Made by a program: the position numbers and the translations under genes. Of a stretch of 64,000 nucleotides of DNA, positions 26,386 through 35,209 are shown in pieces. The stretch is taken from positions 96,891 through 160,890 of the forward strand of contig JAIBEL010000054.1 of the NCBI GenBank assembly GCA_019459285.1, read 5' to 3'. Each line of letters opens with the position of its first letter. The stretch's first letter is position 1. Under the pieces are notes generated by a model. It searched no databases. It was not told the DNA's origin and saw only the letters and a list, made by a program, of their open reading frames with translations. The stretch is from Rhizobium sp. Lineage in GTDB: Bacteria > Pseudomonadota > Gammaproteobacteria > Burkholderiales > Thiobacillaceae.

Positions 26386-29300
26386 ATGTTGAATATCCTG
26401 ATCGAAACCGCGCTGGCGCGACGCTGGTTCGTGCTCGCGCTGGCGCTGGTGCTGGCGGGACTGGGCGTGCGTGCGTTCCAGCAGATTCCCATCGACGCCT
26501 TCCCCGATGTCTCGACCACGCAGGTCAAGTTGATCCTGAAGGCGCCGGGCATGACGCCGGAAGAGGTGGAGGCGCGCATCGCCCAGCCGGTCGAAACCGA
26601 ACTGCTGGGCATTCCGAAACAGACCATCCTGCGCAGCCAGTCGAAGAATGCGCTGGTCGATATCACCGTCGATTTTGCCGAAGGCACGGACATCTACTGG
26701 GCGCGTCAGCAGGTGGCGGAGCGCTTCGCCAACGTGAAGGGCGATCTGCCCGCCAACGTATCGGGCGGCCTGGCGCCGATTTCCACGCCGCTGTCGGAAC
26801 TCTACATGTTCACTCTCGAAGGGCCGCTGTCGCTGTCGGAAAAACGCACCCTGCTCGACTGGACGGTGCGCCCGCAATTGCGGGCGATTCCCGGTGTGGC
26901 CGACGTCAATTCGCTCGGTGGCCGCGTCGCCACGTTCTCGGTGAGCCCCGACCCGGCGGCGTTGTCCGCGCGCGGCGTCACCTATGACGAATTGCGCAGG
27001 GCGCTGGAAAGCAACACCCGCAACGACGGCGCCGGGCGCGTCAACGAAGGCGAGGAAACCTGGGTGGTGCGCGTCAACGGCGGCATCGGCTCGCTGGACG
27101 ATTTGCGGCACATCGGCATCAAGACCGTGGGGGGCGTGGTCGTCACCGTCGGCGATGTCGCGCGCGTGGAACTGGGCGAGATGACCCGTTACGGCGCGGT
27201 GACGCAAAACGGCCAGGGCGAGGCCGTGGAAGGTCTGGTGATCGGCCTGAAAGGCGTCAACGCGGGCGAGCTCATCAAGAACGTCAAGGCCAAACTTGCC
27301 GAGATCCAGGCCACGCTGCCGAAGGGCGTGACGATTTCGACGTTCTACGACCGCGCGCAACTGGTCGACCGCGCCGTCGGCACGGTGAGCAAGGCGCTGC
27401 TCGAAGCGGCGGTGCTGGTGGTGATCCTGTTGCTGCTGTTCCTCGGCAATCTGCGCGCGGCCATTGTGGTGGCGCTGATCCTGCCGCTGTCGGTGCTGGC
27501 GACGTTCGTGCTGATGCGCCAGTTCGGACTGTCGGCCAATCTGATGAGTTTGGGCGGACTGGCGATCGCCATCGGCCTCTTGGTCGATGCGGCGGTGGTG
27601 GTGGTGGAGAACGTCGTCGCGCATCTGGCGCACGATCCGGAGAACACCAGCGAAACGCCGCTGCAACGCGTGCTGTGGGCGACGCAGGAAGTCGCTAGCC
27701 CGGTGACCTCGGGCATCGCCATCATCGCCATCGTGTTCCTGCCGCTGCTGACGCTGCAGGGCCTGGAGGGCAAGCTGTTCACGCCGGTCGCGCTGACCAT
27801 CGTGTTCGCCCTGGCCGCGTCCCTGCTGCTGGCGCTCAGCGTGATCCCGGTGCTGGCCTCGTTTCTGTTGAAGCAGGGCGCGCACACCGATCCGTGGCTG
27901 CTGCGCAAGGCGCAAGGCATCTACACGCCGCTGCTCGATCGCGCGCTGGCGCGGCCGAAAATCGTCTACGCCACCGCAGGTGTGCTGATGCTGGCGGCGG
28001 TCGGCGTCTATCCGCTGATCGGCAAGACCTTCATGCCGACCATGGACGAAGGCGACATCCTGGTGCAACTGGAAAAGCTGCCGTCGATCAGCCTGGAAGA
28101 ATCGGTCGCGCAGGATTTGCGGGTGCAGCAGGCGCTGCTGAAGAATGTGCCGGAGATCCGCCGCATCGTCGCGCGCGCCGGTGCCGACGAACTCGGGCTC
28201 GATCCGATGGGGCTCAACGACACCGATTCCTTCCTGGTGCTGAAGCCGATGGCCGAATGGCGCAAGCCCGACAAGGAATGGCTGATCGGGGAAATCCGCA
28301 AGGTGGTCGAGGGCTTCCCCGGCATCGCCTACACCTTCACCCAGCCGATCGACATGCGGGTCTCGGAAATGCTCACCGGCTCGCGCGGCGATATCGCGAT
28401 CAAGATTTTCGGGCCCGATCTCGCCACGCTCAATCGGCTGACCGGCGAGATTTTCAGCGTGGTCGGAAAAATCCCCGGCGCGTCCGATGTCTATACCCAG
28501 CAGAACGCGGGCGTGCAGTATCTGCAGGCGGAAGTCGACCGCAATGCGGCCGCCCGTTTCGGCCTCAGCGCTGACGACATCGCCATGCTGTTGCGCACGC
28601 AACTCGAGGGCGATGTCATCGGCACGATCCAGCAACAGGGGCGGCGCATTCCGCTGCAACTGCGCGGTCCCGCCGATTTGCGCGCGTCGCCCGACGCGCT
28701 GCAGGCGCTGCGCCTGACCCTCGCGGACGGCCGCGAGATCAGCCTCGATCAGGTGGCGCACCTCAAGCGCACCAACGGCCCGGTGGCGGTGAAGCGCGAG
28801 AACGCAGCCCGTTTCACCGTGGTGCAGAGCAATGTCGCCGGGCGCGACCTGGTCAGCTTCGTCGAGGACGCGAAAGCTGCCGTGGCCGCGCAGGTCAAGC
28901 TGCCGCCCGGCTATCACCTCACCTGGGGCGGCCAGTTCGAGAACCAGCAGCGCGCCGCGAAGCGCCTGATGATCGTGGTGCCGGTGGCGCTGCTGCTGAT
29001 CGGCTTCCTGCTATACGTCACGTTCGGCGATGCGCGCCAGGCGCTGCTGGTGATGATGAACGTCCCGCTGGCGCTGATCGGCGGCATCTTCGCGCTGTGG
29101 GCGTCGGGCGAGTACCTGTCGGTGCCCGCCTCGGTCGGCTTCATCGCGCTCTTGGGCATCGCGGTGCTGAACGGCGTGGTACTGGTCAGCCACTTCAACC
29201 AGCTGCGCGCACAGGGCTTGCAGGGCGACGCCGTGGTGCGCGACGGCGCGCTGCGCCGTCTGCGCCCGGTGCTGATGACCGCCAGCATCGCCGCGTTCGG

Positions 29301-29469
29301 CCTGGTGCCGCTGCTGTTCGCGACTGGGCCCGGCTCCGAAATCCAGCGCCCGCTCGCCATCGTCGTCATCGGCGGTTTGGTCAGCGCCACTCTGCTGACG
29401 CTGGTGATGCTGCCGCTGTTGTACCGCCAATTCATATTGAACCCGAAAAAAGCAGCTGACCGCTTTTAA
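26386..29469 (+). CDS. Heavy-metal RND efflux permease (CzcA/CusA superfamily)
   Basis: A 1027-aa inner membrane proton-driven pump with the N-terminal WFVLALALVLAGLGVRAFQQIPIDAFPDVS segment, two large periplasmic loops and twelve expected helices. The TM4 proton-relay region reads AIAIGLLVDAAVVVVEN with Asp401, closer to CusA than to the CzcA form. The porter domain lacks most of the CusA Met triad (Leu in AARFGLSADD, Asp in the first position). The substrate, divalent or monovalent metal, is therefore open. It is flanked by adaptor and outer-membrane genes. Confidence 0.93.
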   Translation: MLNILIETALARRWFVLALALVLAGLGVRAFQQIPIDAFPDVSTTQVKLILKAPGMTPEEVEARIAQPVETELLGIPKQTILRSQSKNALVDITVDFAEGTDIYWARQQVAERFANVKGDLPANVSGGLAPISTPLSELYMFTLEGPLSLSEKRTLLDWTVRPQLRAIPGVADVNSLGGRVATFSVSPDPAALSARGVTYDELRRALESNTRNDGAGRVNEGEETWVVRVNGGIGSLDDLRHIGIKTVGGVVVTVGDVARVELGEMTRYGAVTQNGQGEAVEGLVIGLKGVNAGELIKNVKAKLAEIQATLPKGVTISTFYDRAQLVDRAVGTVSKALLEAAVLVVILLLLFLGNLRAAIVVALILPLSVLATFVLMRQFGLSANLMSLGGLAIAIGLLVDAAVVVVENVVAHLAHDPENTSETPLQRVLWATQEVASPVTSGIAIIAIVFLPLLTLQGLEGKLFTPVALTIVFALAASLLLALSVIPVLASFLLKQGAHTDPWLLRKAQGIYTPLLDRALARPKIVYATAGVLMLAAVGVYPLIGKTFMPTMDEGDILVQLEKLPSISLEESVAQDLRVQQALLKNVPEIRRIVARAGADELGLDPMGLNDTDSFLVLKPMAEWRKPDKEWLIGEIRKVVEGFPGIAYTFTQPIDMRVSEMLTGSRGDIAIKIFGPDLATLNRLTGEIFSVVGKIPGASDVYTQQNAGVQYLQAEVDRNAAARFGLSADDIAMLLRTQLEGDVIGTIQQQGRRIPLQLRGPADLRASPDALQALRLTLADGREISLDQVAHLKRTNGPVAVKRENAARFTVVQSNVAGRDLVSFVEDAKAAVAAQVKLPPGYHLTWGGQFENQQRAAKRLMIVVPVALLLIGFLLYVTFGDARQALLVMMNVPLALIGGIFALWASGEYLSVPASVGFIALLGIAVLNGVVLVSHFNQLRAQGLQGDAVVRDGALRRLRPVLMTASIAAFGLVPLLFATGPGSEIQRPLAIVVIGGLVSATLLTLVMLPLLYRQFILNPKKAADRF

Positions 29470-29690
29470 CGTGAGGGATGCCACATGAACATGAACTTTC
29501 TGCCTTCGTTTTCCCCCCGCTTCCGGGTAAGTCCGCTACGTACCCGCTGGCACGTCCGGTCAGGCGTCTGGCTTTGTCACTCCGCCTTGCAGGCATCGGC
29601 CTGCGGCGTTGTCGCTTCCCGCCAGTCACCCGCCCAAACGCACCATCGGGTACGTCCAGCTGCCATTTCCGGGTACCAAGGAGCGCGCGC

Positions 29691-30968
29691 ATGAAGGCCG
29701 TGCACACATTGAGTCTCGCGCTGGCACTGGCGTTTGCCGCGCCGATTTTATCCACGGCGGCCAACGCCGATTATCTGCCCGATCCTGCCGCCGCCGAAGC
29801 GGCCCTACGGGCTTCGCCCATGGTGGCGCAGGCACGCGGCGAATTTGCCGCGCAATCGCTGAGGAGCGAGAGCCTGCGCCGCGGGCGCGAAGAGTGGGTG
29901 CTGGGTGCGGATGCCCTGCAACGCCGGATCGATACGCCGCAGGATCGTTTCGCGGAGTGGGGCGTGGCGCTGTCGCGCCCGTTGCGTCTGCCCGGGCGCG
30001 CCGCGGCCGACCGTGTGCTTGCCGGTGCGCTGACCGCCCATGCCGAAGCGAGTTACGGTGAAGCGATGCACGAAAGCGGGCGCCAACTGCTCGCGTTCTG
30101 GTTCGACTGGCTGAACGAAGCCGGCCAGACCAGGCTGTGGCTGGCGCAGGTGAGTCTGGCCGACCAGCAGCTCGCTACCGTGGATGCGCGCATTCGCCTG
30201 GGCGAGGCGCCGCGCTCCGAGCGCGTCAACGCGGAAGCGGCGCTGGCGCAGGCGCGTCTGCAGCAGCAGCAGGCGGCCACGCGCGAGCAGCGGGCGCGCA
30301 GCCGGCTCATGGCGCAATACCCGGGCCTGCCGGTGACGGCGGACGACACGTTGCCGGCGCCGGTCGAGCCAGCCGGGCCGGCCGAGGACTATGTCAGCGC
30401 CGTGCTGGCACACAACCATGAACTGTTCCGCGCGCGACGCCAGGCCGAGGTGTTGCGGGCCGAAGCCCGGCAACTGGCCAGCCGCCGCAGCATCGACCCC
30501 ACTGTCGGCGTGTTCTACAAAAACGAATTGGGCGGCAGTGAGCACCAGCTGGGCGTAAGCGTCGGGCTGACGTTGCCGGGCAGCGCGCGGCGTACCGACC
30601 AGCAGGCCGCCGAGCAGCTCAGCACCACCGCAGAGGAGGCAGCCATCCGCCTGGAGCAACGCTTGCGCCAGGAGGCGCGCGCGGATTTCGAGGCGGCAGC
30701 GGCCCAGGTGGCAAACTGGCAGCAGGCCGACCATGCCGCCCAGTCGCTGGCTGAAGCGGCGCGCCTGGCTGCGCGTGCCTACAGCCTGGGCGAAGGCAGT
30801 CTGGATCAGGTGCTGCTCAACCGCCGGCTGGCGCTGGAAGGCCAATTGAACGCCCAGCAGGCGCAGTTCGCTGCGTTGGCGGCAGATGCCCGATTGAAGC
30901 TGGACGCCCATCGATTGTGGCCGCTCGATGTGGCTGCGGACCAGGATGGCGAGCACGCGCATCCGTAA
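29691..30968 (+). CDS. CzcC-like outer membrane efflux protein
   Basis: A 425-aa TolC-family protein completing the RND tripartite pump. The ATG at 29691 is chosen for its RBS (aaggag at 29678) and the signal peptide [20 protein letters not shown]. The two alpha-hairpin repeats are seen around WFDWLNEAGQTRLWLAQVSL and LGVSVGLTLPGSARRTDQQA. It is not a lipoprotein, unlike the TolC-like protein at 11412. The 221 bases between the permease and this start contain no supported gene. Confidence 0.88.
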   Translation: MKAVHTLSLALALAFAAPILSTAANADYLPDPAAAEAALRASPMVAQARGEFAAQSLRSESLRRGREEWVLGADALQRRIDTPQDRFAEWGVALSRPLRLPGRAAADRVLAGALTAHAEASYGEAMHESGRQLLAFWFDWLNEAGQTRLWLAQVSLADQQLATVDARIRLGEAPRSERVNAEAALAQARLQQQQAATREQRARSRLMAQYPGLPVTADDTLPAPVEPAGPAEDYVSAVLAHNHELFRARRQAEVLRAEARQLASRRSIDPTVGVFYKNELGGSEHQLGVSVGLTLPGSARRTDQQAAEQLSTTAEEAAIRLEQRLRQEARADFEAAAAQVANWQQADHAAQSLAEAARLAARAYSLGEGSLDQVLLNRRLALEGQLNAQQAQFAALAADARLKLDAHRLWPLDVAADQDGEHAHP

Positions 30969-30998
30969 AACGGGGCGTCAAGCCGGGACCACCCTCGT

Positions 30999-31763
30999 TC
31001 AGGGCGTGGCGGGGGCGGGCGCCTGCTCCGGGCGGGCCGAAGCGGGCGACGAGGGCGTCGGGCTCATGCGCCGGGCTTCTTCCTGCATCGCGGTGATCTG
31101 TTCGGGCTTCAGCTGCCATACCAGGCTGTCGCGCGCCTTGGCGGCGGCCTCGATCCCTTGCGCAGCGGCGAGATTGAACCAGAGATAGGCACGCGCCTTG
31201 TCGATCGCCGTGCCGGTGCCATAGCGGTAGAGTTCGCCCAGACTGTACTGCGCCTTGGCGTAGCCGCGTTTCGCGGGTTTTTCGATCCAGCTGAAGGCTG
31301 CGCGGTAATCCTGCACGACGCCGCGTCCCTTCAGCAAGGCGAGGCCGTAACGATATTGCGCTTCGGGCAGGCCCTGCTGGGCGGCCAGGGCAAACCAGCG
31401 GGCCGCTTCCTTGTCGTTCTGGATCACACCATCGCCCTCGGCATAGCGCATGCCCAGTTGCAATTGGGCCTCGGCATCGCCTTTCTCGGCCCTGGCGTGC
31501 GGCACGCTGATGGGCTCCTGCGCGGCGGTCATGGTGTCGCTCGGATCGATGGCAAACCAGGCGGTGATGGCGACCAGCACGCCGACAGTCGCCAGCAGCA
31601 GCACCGGTTTCAGGGGATTGAAAATCCAGAAGCGATGACGGCAGTCGCGGCAGCGCAGGGGCGTGTGCAGCAGCAGGTGGCGGATCCCGTCATGGGCATG
31701 CAACGAGCCGCTGCGAATCTTGTCGCTTCCGCATTGGGGACAGATGCGCGGCAGGTGGGCCAT
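30999..31763 (-). CDS. Membrane-anchored Sel1-repeat protein with N-terminal zinc ribbon
   Basis: A 254-aa protein. The N-terminus has CPQCGSDKIRSG and CRDCRHRFW, a four-Cys zinc-ribbon-like arrangement, followed by one membrane helix (PVLLLATVGVLVAITAWFA). Three to four Sel1/TPR-like repeats follow, for example AQLQLGMRYAEGDGVIQNDK and AQYRYGLALLKGRGVVQDY, then a Pro/Ala tail. The ATG overlaps the preceding cytochrome stop by one base, so it is coupled. A scaffolding role in envelope protein assembly is inferred from Sel1 proteins in general. Confidence 0.8.
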   Translation of the reverse strand: MAHLPRICPQCGSDKIRSGSLHAHDGIRHLLLHTPLRCRDCRHRFWIFNPLKPVLLLATVGVLVAITAWFAIDPSDTMTAAQEPISVPHARAEKGDAEAQLQLGMRYAEGDGVIQNDKEAARWFALAAQQGLPEAQYRYGLALLKGRGVVQDYRAAFSWIEKPAKRGYAKAQYSLGELYRYGTGTAIDKARAYLWFNLAAAQGIEAAAKARDSLVWQLKPEQITAMQEEARRMSPTPSSPASARPEQAPAPATP

Positions 31764-32218
31764 CAATGTACCTGCCCGGCGAGGTAATCGACCGCCGCCC
31801 GGACGTCGGCATCCGCCAGCGACGGATTGCCGCCTTTGGCCGGCATGGCGTTCCTGCCTTGCAGGGCCGAGGCGTAGAGGGCGGTCATGCCTTGAGCCAG
31901 GCGGGGACGCCAGTCGCTGGCTTCACCGATGATCGGTGCGCCTGCGATGCCCTTGTCATGGCAGAAGGCGCAGGTCTGGCGATAGACCTGCAGGCCGTGA
32001 GCGAGGTCGGACTGGATTGCAGGAGAGCCGTCGCTGCTGGCGGCGGCGGTCGGAGCGGGTTGTGCGGGAACGGCGGGCAATTCAGGCAGGCGCATGGCGC
32101 GAGGCCCGGTTTGCATCGGTGTGGGCGCCATGCCCATTCCCGCCGGGGTCATGCCGGATTGATCGCAGGCTGCGAGCGACAGGGGAGCCAGCATGGTCAG
32201 CAACGTGACGTATTTCAT
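31763..32218 (-). CDS. Lipoprotein c-type cytochrome (c5-like)
   Basis: The 151-aa precursor has a lipoprotein-type leader (LLTMLAPLSLAACDQ), a Met/Pro/Ala linker and one cytochrome c domain with CAFCHDKGIAGAP and a distal Met ligand in GRNAMPAKGGNPSL, the cytochrome c5 pattern. The start MKYVTLL at 32218 is preferred to the upstream in-frame ATG at 32272 because it begins the leader. It follows a diheme cytochrome by 61 bases and is coupled to a Sel1-repeat gene. Confidence 0.87.
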   Translation of the reverse strand: MKYVTLLTMLAPLSLAACDQSGMTPAGMGMAPTPMQTGPRAMRLPELPAVPAQPAPTAAASSDGSPAIQSDLAHGLQVYRQTCAFCHDKGIAGAPIIGEASDWRPRLAQGMTALYASALQGRNAMPAKGGNPSLADADVRAAVDYLAGQVH

Positions 32219-32279
32219 GGCGGCGGCCTCCTCGTCTCCCAATGCGCGTTCGGGCGAAACCCGTTCGCGCAATCCCGGT

Positions 32280-33080
32280 TTACAGCTTGCCGCCTCCCTG
32301 GGTCATGAGGAAGCCGACCGCGTTGGCGAGATCGGCTTCCGACAAGCCGGCGTTGCCGCCTTTGGCCGGCATGCCGCGAATGCCGTTCAGCGCATGGCTG
32401 TAGAGCGTCGCATAGCCTTGGCTCACGCGCGGCCCCCAGGCTGCCTTGTCGCCCATCTTGGGGGCGCCGGCCACGCCGGTGGCATGGCAGGCGGCGCAAT
32501 TGGCTTCGTAGACAGCCTTGCCCTTGGACGGGTCAGGCTTGGCGGCCGACGCCGCGGCAGCCGTGGGTGCCGCCGGTGCCGCAGCTTCGGGTGCCTTGAA
32601 TTTGGCGCCGGCTGCATCGGCCATGTAGGCCACTGCGCGAGCCACTTCGGTGTCGGACAAGTCGCCGTCGCCACCGCGCGGGGGCATCTGGCGGATGCCT
32701 TCGAGGGCATGCTTGATCAGGGTTTCATAGCCCTGGCTGATACGCGGCCCCCAGTCGCCTTTGTTGCCGAACTTGGGCGCGCCCAGCGCGCCGGGCGTGT
32801 GGCACGTGGTACACACGGCATCGAAGACTTCCTGGCCGGACTTCTCGACCTTGGGCGCATTGGCGTCGAGCGCGACCAGATGGGCGAAAGGCTTGATGCG
32901 GTCGAGCGTTGCTTTCTGGGCCGCTTCGCTGGTGGTGTCGGGCAGGTGCTTGTCCTGAATGCTGAGCACCAGCATGACGATCAGGAAAATCGCCAGCAGG
33001 GGCGCGAACAATCCGGCAAGAACGGAAATGATGATCTCCTGCGGGGTGGCTTGAGTCATCTTGGCGTGCGAATCGGCCAT
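32280..33080 (-). CDS. Membrane-anchored diheme cytochrome c5-like protein
   Basis: A 266-aa protein anchored by an N-terminal helix (LFAPLLAIFLIVMLVLSI). Two tandem cytochrome c5-type domains are joined by an Ala/Pro-rich linker (about residues 160-180). The heme motifs are CTTCH and CAACH, each with a downstream Met in GIRQMPPRGG and GIRGMPAKGG. The two domains are clearly duplicated (WGPRISQGYETL and WGPRVSQGYATL). The start MADSHAKM at 33080 has the RBS aagg. It probably carries electrons towards a terminal oxidase. Confidence 0.9.
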   Translation of the reverse strand: MADSHAKMTQATPQEIIISVLAGLFAPLLAIFLIVMLVLSIQDKHLPDTTSEAAQKATLDRIKPFAHLVALDANAPKVEKSGQEVFDAVCTTCHTPGALGAPKFGNKGDWGPRISQGYETLIKHALEGIRQMPPRGGDGDLSDTEVARAVAYMADAAGAKFKAPEAAAPAAPTAAAASAAKPDPSKGKAVYEANCAACHATGVAGAPKMGDKAAWGPRVSQGYATLYSHALNGIRGMPAKGGNAGLSEADLANAVGFLMTQGGGKL

Positions 33081-33204
33081 GAAAGGTTCCTTGGGGGGTG
33101 GCATCGAAAGCGGCGATTATAAGGAAAGCCACCCCGACAGGAAAGGGCGTCGCGCCCGGCGGATGGACGCCACGTGGCAAAAAGGCTATGCTTCGCGGCT
33201 CCTA

Positions 33205-33281
33205 GCGCCCGTAGCTCAGCTGGATAGAGTACTGCCCTCCGAAGGCAGGGGTCGTGCGTTCGAATCGCGCCGGGCGCGCCA
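33205..33281 (+). tRNA. tRNA-Arg, anticodon CCG
   Basis: A 77-base cloverleaf with a seven-base acceptor stem (gcgcccg / cgggcgc) and an encoded CCA. The D-loop is agctcagctggatagagt, the anticodon stem ctgcc/ggcag has the loop ctccgaa (anticodon CCG), and the T-arm is ttcgaat-centred. It decodes CGG arginine codons. Confidence 0.95.
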
Positions 33282-33323
33282 GTTTCCCCGATCCCCCATC
33301 GGCTTCAGCCCCTTGTCCCTCAA

Positions 33324-33358
33324 GGGTTTAAACTTCGCATGACGGGTTTAAACTTCGC
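33324..33358. repeat. Short direct repeat after tRNA-Arg
   Basis: The 15-base sequence gggtttaaacttcgc occurs twice, at 33324-33338 and 33344-33358. Each copy contains the palindrome GTTTAAAC. It lies between the tRNA and the DUF971 gene. It could be an untranslated-leader duplication or a trace of integration beside the tRNA. Confidence 0.5.
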
Positions 33359-33386
33359 GCTGGCGTTCAATTTCGAGTGTTACAAC

Positions 33387-33785
33387 ATGGCCCATCCCAC
33401 CCCGACCGACATCAAGTTGCATCAGGCTTCGCGCAAGCTGGAAATCGCCTTCACCGACGGCGCCCGTTTCGAATTGCCGTTCGAACTTCTGCGGGTCTAT
33501 TCGCCGTCCGCCGAAGTGCGCGGCCACGGTCCCGGGCAGGAAGTGCTGCAGGTCGGCAAACGTGAAGTGCTGATCAACGCCGCCGAACCCGTAGGTTTGT
33601 ACGGCATCAACTTCTTCTTTTCCGACGGCCACGACACCGGGATCTATTCCTGGGAATATCTCTACGATCTGGGCACCAACCAAGCTGCGTTATGGGACGA
33701 GTATCTCAAACGCATGGACGCCGCTGGCGCCTCGCGCGATCCCGGCATCGCCAAGATGTTCGAGCAGCGCCCCAAGGCCAAGTAG
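33387..33785 (+). CDS. DUF971-domain protein
   Basis: A 132-aa soluble protein with the DUF971 core, the fold of the N-terminal domain of gamma-butyrobetaine hydroxylase: IKLHQASRKLEIAFTDGARFELPFELLRV, then VGLYGINFFFSDGHDTGIYSWEYL. Stand-alone DUF971 proteins are common in betaproteobacteria and have been linked to Fe-S proteins, but their role is not established. The start MAHPTPTD at 33387 is preferred over the ATG at 33339. Six bases separate it from the radical-SAM gene. Confidence 0.85.
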   Translation: MAHPTPTDIKLHQASRKLEIAFTDGARFELPFELLRVYSPSAEVRGHGPGQEVLQVGKREVLINAAEPVGLYGINFFFSDGHDTGIYSWEYLYDLGTNQAALWDEYLKRMDAAGASRDPGIAKMFEQRPKAK

Positions 33786-33791
33786 CCTGTC

Positions 33792-35207
33792 ATGGGAAAT
33801 TCCTGTGCGGTACCCACACACGCGCCTTCCGGGGCGCGTGTTGTTTTGGTGAGTCCGTACGAACTGGGTCGACAGCCGTTCAACCTGGCGCAGCCTGCCG
33901 CATGGTTCGCGCGCGAACACATTGCCGCCGCCTGCGTCGACCTCTCGCAGCAAAAACTCGACCCGGCCACTTTTGCCGATGCCGAATACGTGGCGATTTA
34001 CCTGGGCATGCATACCGCCACGCGGATTGCCGCTGCGGCATTGCCGAAAATCCGCTCGCTCGCTCCACATGCCCGCATCGCAGCCTTCGGCCTGTATGCG
34101 CCGGTCAACGCCGCATGGCTGAAAACACTGGGCGTGGACGCGATCTTCGGCGGCGAATCCGAGCCCGATCTGCTGGACTGGGTGAGAACGGGGATTGCGC
34201 CGGCCGACACCCTGGTGCGGCGCGACAAGATCACGTTCCTGCTGCCCGAACGACGCGGATTGCCCGATCTGCAGCGCTACGCCAAATTGATCCTGGCCGA
34301 CGGCACGCAAAAAATCACCGGCTTCGCCGAGGCGAGCCGCGGTTGCAAACATCTGTGCCGCCACTGTCCGGTGGTGCCGGTGTACGAAGGAAAATTCCGC
34401 ATCGTCCCGGTGGAGACGGTAATGGCCGACATCGCGCAACAAGTCGAGGTGGGTGCGCAGCACATCAGTTTTGGCGATCCCGATTTTCTCAATGGGCCGA
34501 CGCATGCGTTGAAAGTAGCCGAGGCCTTGCATGCGCAATTCCCCGATTTGAGCTGGGATGCCACGATCAAGGTCGAACACCTGCTGAACCACGCAGACCT
34601 GCTGCCGCGCCTCAAGCAATGCGGCCTGTTGTTCGTCGTCACCGCGGTCGAATCGGTCGACGACGCGATTCTTGATCGCCTCGCCAAGGGCCACACCCGC
34701 GCCGATTTCGAAGTGGCACTGGCGCACTGCCGCACACTCGGCATCGCGCTGGCTCCCACCTTCGTGCCGTTCACGCCGTGGACCACGCTGGCAGGCTATC
34801 GCGAACTGCTCGCCACCTTGCTGCGCCTGCGGCTGGTCGAGGCCGTGCCGCCGGTGCAGCTGGCGATCCGCCTGCTGGTGCCGCAAGGATCGCACCTTCT
34901 GCACTTGCCCGATTTCGCCGCACAGGTCGGTGCCTTCGACGAGGTCATGCTGGGGTATCCGTGGCAGGCGGACGACTCACGCGTCGATGCGTTGCAAAGC
35001 GAGGTCATGGCCTGGGTGATGGACGCCGAGAAAAATGGATTGCCGCGTGCCGACGTGTTCGCCGGAATCTGGACACGCACCCATGCTGCCCTGGGCGAGA
35101 CGTCGCCGCCGCTCGATCCCGCGCAATTCGGCGAGACCATCGCGCATCATTCCGAGCCCTGGTACTGCTGCGCCGAGCCGACCGAAACCCAACTCGCCAG
35201 CTTCTAA
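33792..35207 (+). CDS. CCAEP-tail B12-binding-domain radical SAM protein
   Basis: A 471-aa radical SAM enzyme. An N-terminal Rossmann-like B12-binding-type region (about residues 16-130) lacks a visible DxHxxG motif. The [4Fe-4S] motif is RGCKHLCRHC with Cys185, Cys189 and Cys192, followed by a SAM-binding barrel. The C-terminus carries WYCCAEPTE, with Cys459-Cys460 directly before AEP. This is the CCAEP form of the CUAEP/CCAEP-tail radical SAM (seleno)proteins, where some relatives have selenocysteine at the second position. It forms a tight operon with ATP-grasp and kinase-like genes. The reaction is unknown. Confidence 0.88.
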   Translation: MGNSCAVPTHAPSGARVVLVSPYELGRQPFNLAQPAAWFAREHIAAACVDLSQQKLDPATFADAEYVAIYLGMHTATRIAAAALPKIRSLAPHARIAAFGLYAPVNAAWLKTLGVDAIFGGESEPDLLDWVRTGIAPADTLVRRDKITFLLPERRGLPDLQRYAKLILADGTQKITGFAEASRGCKHLCRHCPVVPVYEGKFRIVPVETVMADIAQQVEVGAQHISFGDPDFLNGPTHALKVAEALHAQFPDLSWDATIKVEHLLNHADLLPRLKQCGLLFVVTAVESVDDAILDRLAKGHTRADFEVALAHCRTLGIALAPTFVPFTPWTTLAGYRELLATLLRLRLVEAVPPVQLAIRLLVPQGSHLLHLPDFAAQVGAFDEVMLGYPWQADDSRVDALQSEVMAWVMDAEKNGLPRADVFAGIWTRTHAALGETSPPLDPAQFGETIAHHSEPWYCCAEPTETQLASF

Positions 35208-35209
35208 CC

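Noticed and set aside
29485..29694. 69-codon ORF between the RND permease and outer-membrane genes
   Set aside because: It overlaps the start of the outer-membrane gene and lacks any motif; the better-supported start of that gene is at 29691.
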